A stretch of DNA of 7,312 nt from Labilibaculum sp032125735 (GTDB taxonomy: Bacteria > Bacteroidota > Bacteroidia > Bacteroidales > Marinifilaceae): contig JAQBBZ010000111.1 of assembly GCA_032125735.1 (NCBI GenBank), forward strand, positions 1-7,312, in the 5' to 3' direction. The number at the start of each line of letters is the position of its first letter. The stretch's first letter is position 1. The notes under the pieces were generated by a model. The model made no database searches. It was not told the origin of the DNA and was given only the letters and a program-made list of their open reading frames with translations. Shown here piece after piece: positions 5,400 through 7,312 of this stretch. A program made the position numbers and the translations under genes.

Positions 5400-5448
5400 G
5401 AATCAATCTAACTAGAGGTAATTTCCTCTCAACCAAAATTTTCAGCAA

Positions 5449-6486
5449 ATGGAAAACTTATTTATCCCAAAAAATTACCAAAGCACATTGGATGTTGATG
5501 CAACAGAAAAAGCAATTAAATTTATTAAAGATCAATTTCAATTACAGCTGGCTTCTGAATTAAAATTACGTAGAGTAACAGCTCCTATGATTGTTATGAA
5601 AGGCACAGGACTTAATGATGATTTAAATGGTATTGAACGCCCTGTGGCATTTCCAATTAAAGGATTAGATGATCAGACAGCTGAAGTGGTTCATTCTCTG
5701 GCAAAGTGGAAACGCTTTATGTTAGGAAAACTAGAAGTGCCTGTAGGTAAAGGAATTTACACAGACATGAATGCTCTTCGACCTGATGAAGAATTCACCA
5801 ATATTCACTCCATTTATGTAGATCAATGGGACTGGGAAAAATCAATAACAAAAGCCGATCGCAAGCTAGATTTCTTAAAACACACAGTAAAACAAATATA
5901 TGCTTCCCTTAAAAGGACAGAATATATTTTAAGTGAGTATTACACACCTCTTAAACCAATCCTACCGGAAGAAATAACATTCATTCATTCGGAAGACTTA
6001 TTAAAGCAATACCCTGATTTGACTCCAAAAGAACGAGAAGGCAAGGTAAGCAAAGAGTTTGGGGCTGTATTTATTATTGGAATTGGAGGAGAATTAGCAA
6101 ACGGAGAGCCACATGATGGCAGAGCTCCCGACTATGATGATTGGACAACACCAAGCTCGAATGGATATCGTGGTTTAAATGGTGATATATTACTTTGGAA
6201 TTCGGTTTTGGAACAATCTTTCGAAATTTCATCTATGGGAATTCGTGTTGATGAAGAAGCACTAAAATTGCAATTGAAAATTTCCGGTGAAGAAAAAAGA
6301 AAAGAACTCATGTTCCACAAGAAGCTTCTTGCAGGAAAACTGCCCTATTCAATTGGTGGAGGTATTGGTCAGTCAAGATTGTGTATGTTCCTGTTACGAA
6401 AAGCTCATATTGGAGAAGTACAATCGAGTATTTGGCCTGATGAATTACGGGATGCCTGTAAAAAAGGAGGCATTATCTTTCTATAG
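5449..6486 (+). CDS. asnA: Aspartate-ammonia ligase AsnA (ammonia-dependent asparagine synthetase)
   Basis: This 345-residue cytoplasmic enzyme makes asparagine from aspartate, ammonia and ATP through an aspartyl-AMP intermediate; its fold is that of class II aminoacyl-tRNA synthetases, related to AspRS. Similarity to E. coli AsnA (330 residues) is full length: GLNDDLNG with Asp57 (E. coli Asp46), EVVHSLAKWKR (79-89), YTDMNALRPDE with Arg111 (E. coli Arg100), YVDQWDWE with Gln126 (E. coli Gln116), GIGGELANG (211-219), RAPDYDDW (225-232), GLNGDILLWN (242-251), SSMGIRVD (261-268) and GGGIGQSR (303-310). The extra length is mostly N-terminal. The ATG at 5449 follows AGCAA without a Shine-Dalgarno motif; a small hairpin AGAGG/CCTCT (5414-5429) lies in the leader. 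Expression appears governed by the two Asn-leader attenuators upstream. The gene is monocistronic, with its own terminator. Confidence 0.97.
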   Translation: MENLFIPKNYQSTLDVDATEKAIKFIKDQFQLQLASELKLRRVTAPMIVMKGTGLNDDLNGIERPVAFPIKGLDDQTAEVVHSLAKWKRFMLGKLEVPVGKGIYTDMNALRPDEEFTNIHSIYVDQWDWEKSITKADRKLDFLKHTVKQIYASLKRTEYILSEYYTPLKPILPEEITFIHSEDLLKQYPDLTPKEREGKVSKEFGAVFIIGIGGELANGEPHDGRAPDYDDWTTPSSNGYRGLNGDILLWNSVLEQSFEISSMGIRVDEEALKLQLKISGEEKRKELMFHKKLLAGKLPYSIGGGIGQSRLCMFLLRKAHIGEVQSSIWPDELRDACKKGGIIFL

Positions 6487-6504
6487 TAGTTGCGAATTAA
6501 CCAC

Positions 6505-6549
6505 GAGGATGTCTTACAGCTATGTGTAGTCATCCTCCTTTTTTTTTTT
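6505..6549 (+). terminator. Intrinsic terminator of asnA
   Basis: GAGGATG (6505-6511) and CATCCTC (6531-6537) form a 7-bp stem; an inner TACA/TGTA stem (6515-6518 with 6525-6528) extends it across mismatches. Eleven T follow (6539-6549). It begins 18 nt after the asnA stop, in the gap between convergent genes. The opposite strand lacks a T-tract after the hairpin, so it serves asnA. Confidence 0.82.
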
Positions 6550-6571
6550 GAATCATTCTTTGTAGTAAATA

Positions 6572-7312
6572 CTATTCCAAATTAAATTGCTTCAAGAATT
6601 TTGTTTTTTGAGAGCGAGGACAAATAATGTACGAATACGGATTCTTCTTTAACGGATCTTTTAATTCACGTTTGTCTTCTTTGGATTCGTGCAGAATAGT
6701 ATTGAATTCTTCATCCGACGATCGTACAAACATCACTCCGTGATGATATTCAAAAAAGAACCATGTTGATTTATCAATTTCAAGATACATGGTCAATCGG
6801 TTACCACTTCGCTTCTTGTCCAATTCGATTTTACCTGTTATGCTCTTATTAATTTGTTTGTCGTTGATATTTCCAAGACCAATTTCTCCAATTGATTGAT
6901 AGGCCTTGGCTTCTTTGTCCCAAATAAAATCGAGATTGTTAAAATAAATGGTGTGTAAAAGTTCATTAGGCAATGTTTTAAACGTGCCATTGTCATCCAT
7001 TTCGCGTACTGCTAATTCGGCTCTTTTGCGACCCATTATATCGGCTAGTTTTCTAGTGTAGGTCTGTTTGTTTAAATTGGAGTGCTTTAAATTGGCCTGA
7101 GTAAATGCTGTTTCCATTATTTTCATCGCCTGATCATTCATAAAGAAATCGACACCAAAAATTAAATCGAGAGTGGTAATATTGCTTGATAAATCATGCT
7201 CGATTGCTCCGGCCGAAATTTGTTTGATCTGTCCTAATTCGGTTCCCAAATTAATTAAACCTTCTCCTCTCATATTACAATTGCCTTGATAGAAAGAAAG
7301 TATATTTCCGCT
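6572..7312 (-). CDS. Unrecognised protein, C-terminal 246 residues (5' end outside window)
   Basis: The minus strand is open from the right edge to TAG at 6574-6572. An ATG at 7273 exists, but the reading frame upstream of it (SGNILSFYQGNCN) is protein-like and unbroken to the edge, so the true start lies outside. The visible part first alternates short hydrophobic stretches with polar turns (GEGLINLGTELGQIKQIS, then DLIFGVDFF), next has a charged, probably helical section with TRKLADIMGRKRAELAVREM, then alternating strands (KIELDKKRSGNRLTMYLEI, STWFFFEYHHGVMFV), and ends in a basic tail. No membrane segment, signal or catalytic motif is evident. It may be the end of one of the long uncharacterised Bacteroidota proteins, but I cannot assign a family. 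It converges on asnA; no clear terminator follows its stop. Confidence 0.72.
   Translation of the reverse strand, partial: SGNILSFYQGNCNMRGEGLINLGTELGQIKQISAGAIEHDLSSNITTLDLIFGVDFFMNDQAMKIMETAFTQANLKHSNLNKQTYTRKLADIMGRKRAELAVREMDDNGTFKTLPNELLHTIYFNNLDFIWDKEAKAYQSIGEIGLGNINDKQINKSITGKIELDKKRSGNRLTMYLEIDKSTWFFFEYHHGVMFVRSSDEEFNTILHESKEDKRELKDPLKKNPYSYIICPRSQKTKFLKQFNLE

Noticed and set aside
6562..6574. TAGTA/TACTA inverted repeat at the stop of the right-edge gene as a terminator
   Set aside because: The stem is at most 4-5 AT pairs with a tiny loop and no T-tract follows on the minus strand.
7271..7273. ATG at 7273 as the start of the right-edge gene
   Set aside because: The frame is open and protein-like upstream to the window edge, so this Met is probably internal.

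Overview
The window looks like chromosomal DNA of an anaerobic or facultative marine-type Bacteroidota, perhaps Marinilabiliales-like. The grounds are AT-rich coding sequence, nearly no Shine-Dalgarno motifs, promoter-like TAnnTTTG boxes, a menaquinone operon and an ammonia-dependent asparagine synthetase. The genus is inference. No tRNA, rRNA, CRISPR array or transposase is visible.

Left part (1-4700, minus strand). Reading in the direction of transcription, an operon menI (4576-4160), menF (4158-3037), menD (2937-1240), menB (1243-419) encodes menaquinone enzymes: isochorismate synthase, SEPHCHC synthase, DHNA-CoA synthase and the hotdog thioesterase that releases DHNA. A promoter lies immediately before menI, so close that the mRNA may be leaderless. 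menC, menE and menH are not in the window. After menB come a perfect 26-bp palindrome, a short decayed stretch resembling the N-terminus of a GNAT acetyltransferase, and the 5' part of an unrecognised acidic protein cut by the window edge.

Middle (4673-4919, minus). A single-domain cold-shock protein gene with its own terminator separates the men operon from the next locus and has a long AT-rich 5' leader.

Right-centre (5093-6549, plus). This is the most striking part. asnA is preceded by about 350 nt without long genes that contain two consecutive attenuation units. Unit 1 encodes a 19-residue leader peptide with 7 Asn, then a perfect intrinsic terminator. Unit 2 encodes a 17-residue leader peptide with 9 Asn (8 in a row), then a second perfect terminator whose 5' arm is also complementary to a segment at the leader stop codon (antiterminator). 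This is the layout of ribosome-mediated attenuation. It implies that a shortage of charged Asn-tRNA stalls the leader ribosome and lets transcription reach asnA. Two Asn-reading gates in series before one gene is unusual. asnA ends in its own terminator.

Right edge (6572-7312, minus). The C-terminal 246 residues of a larger, unrecognised protein converge on asnA.
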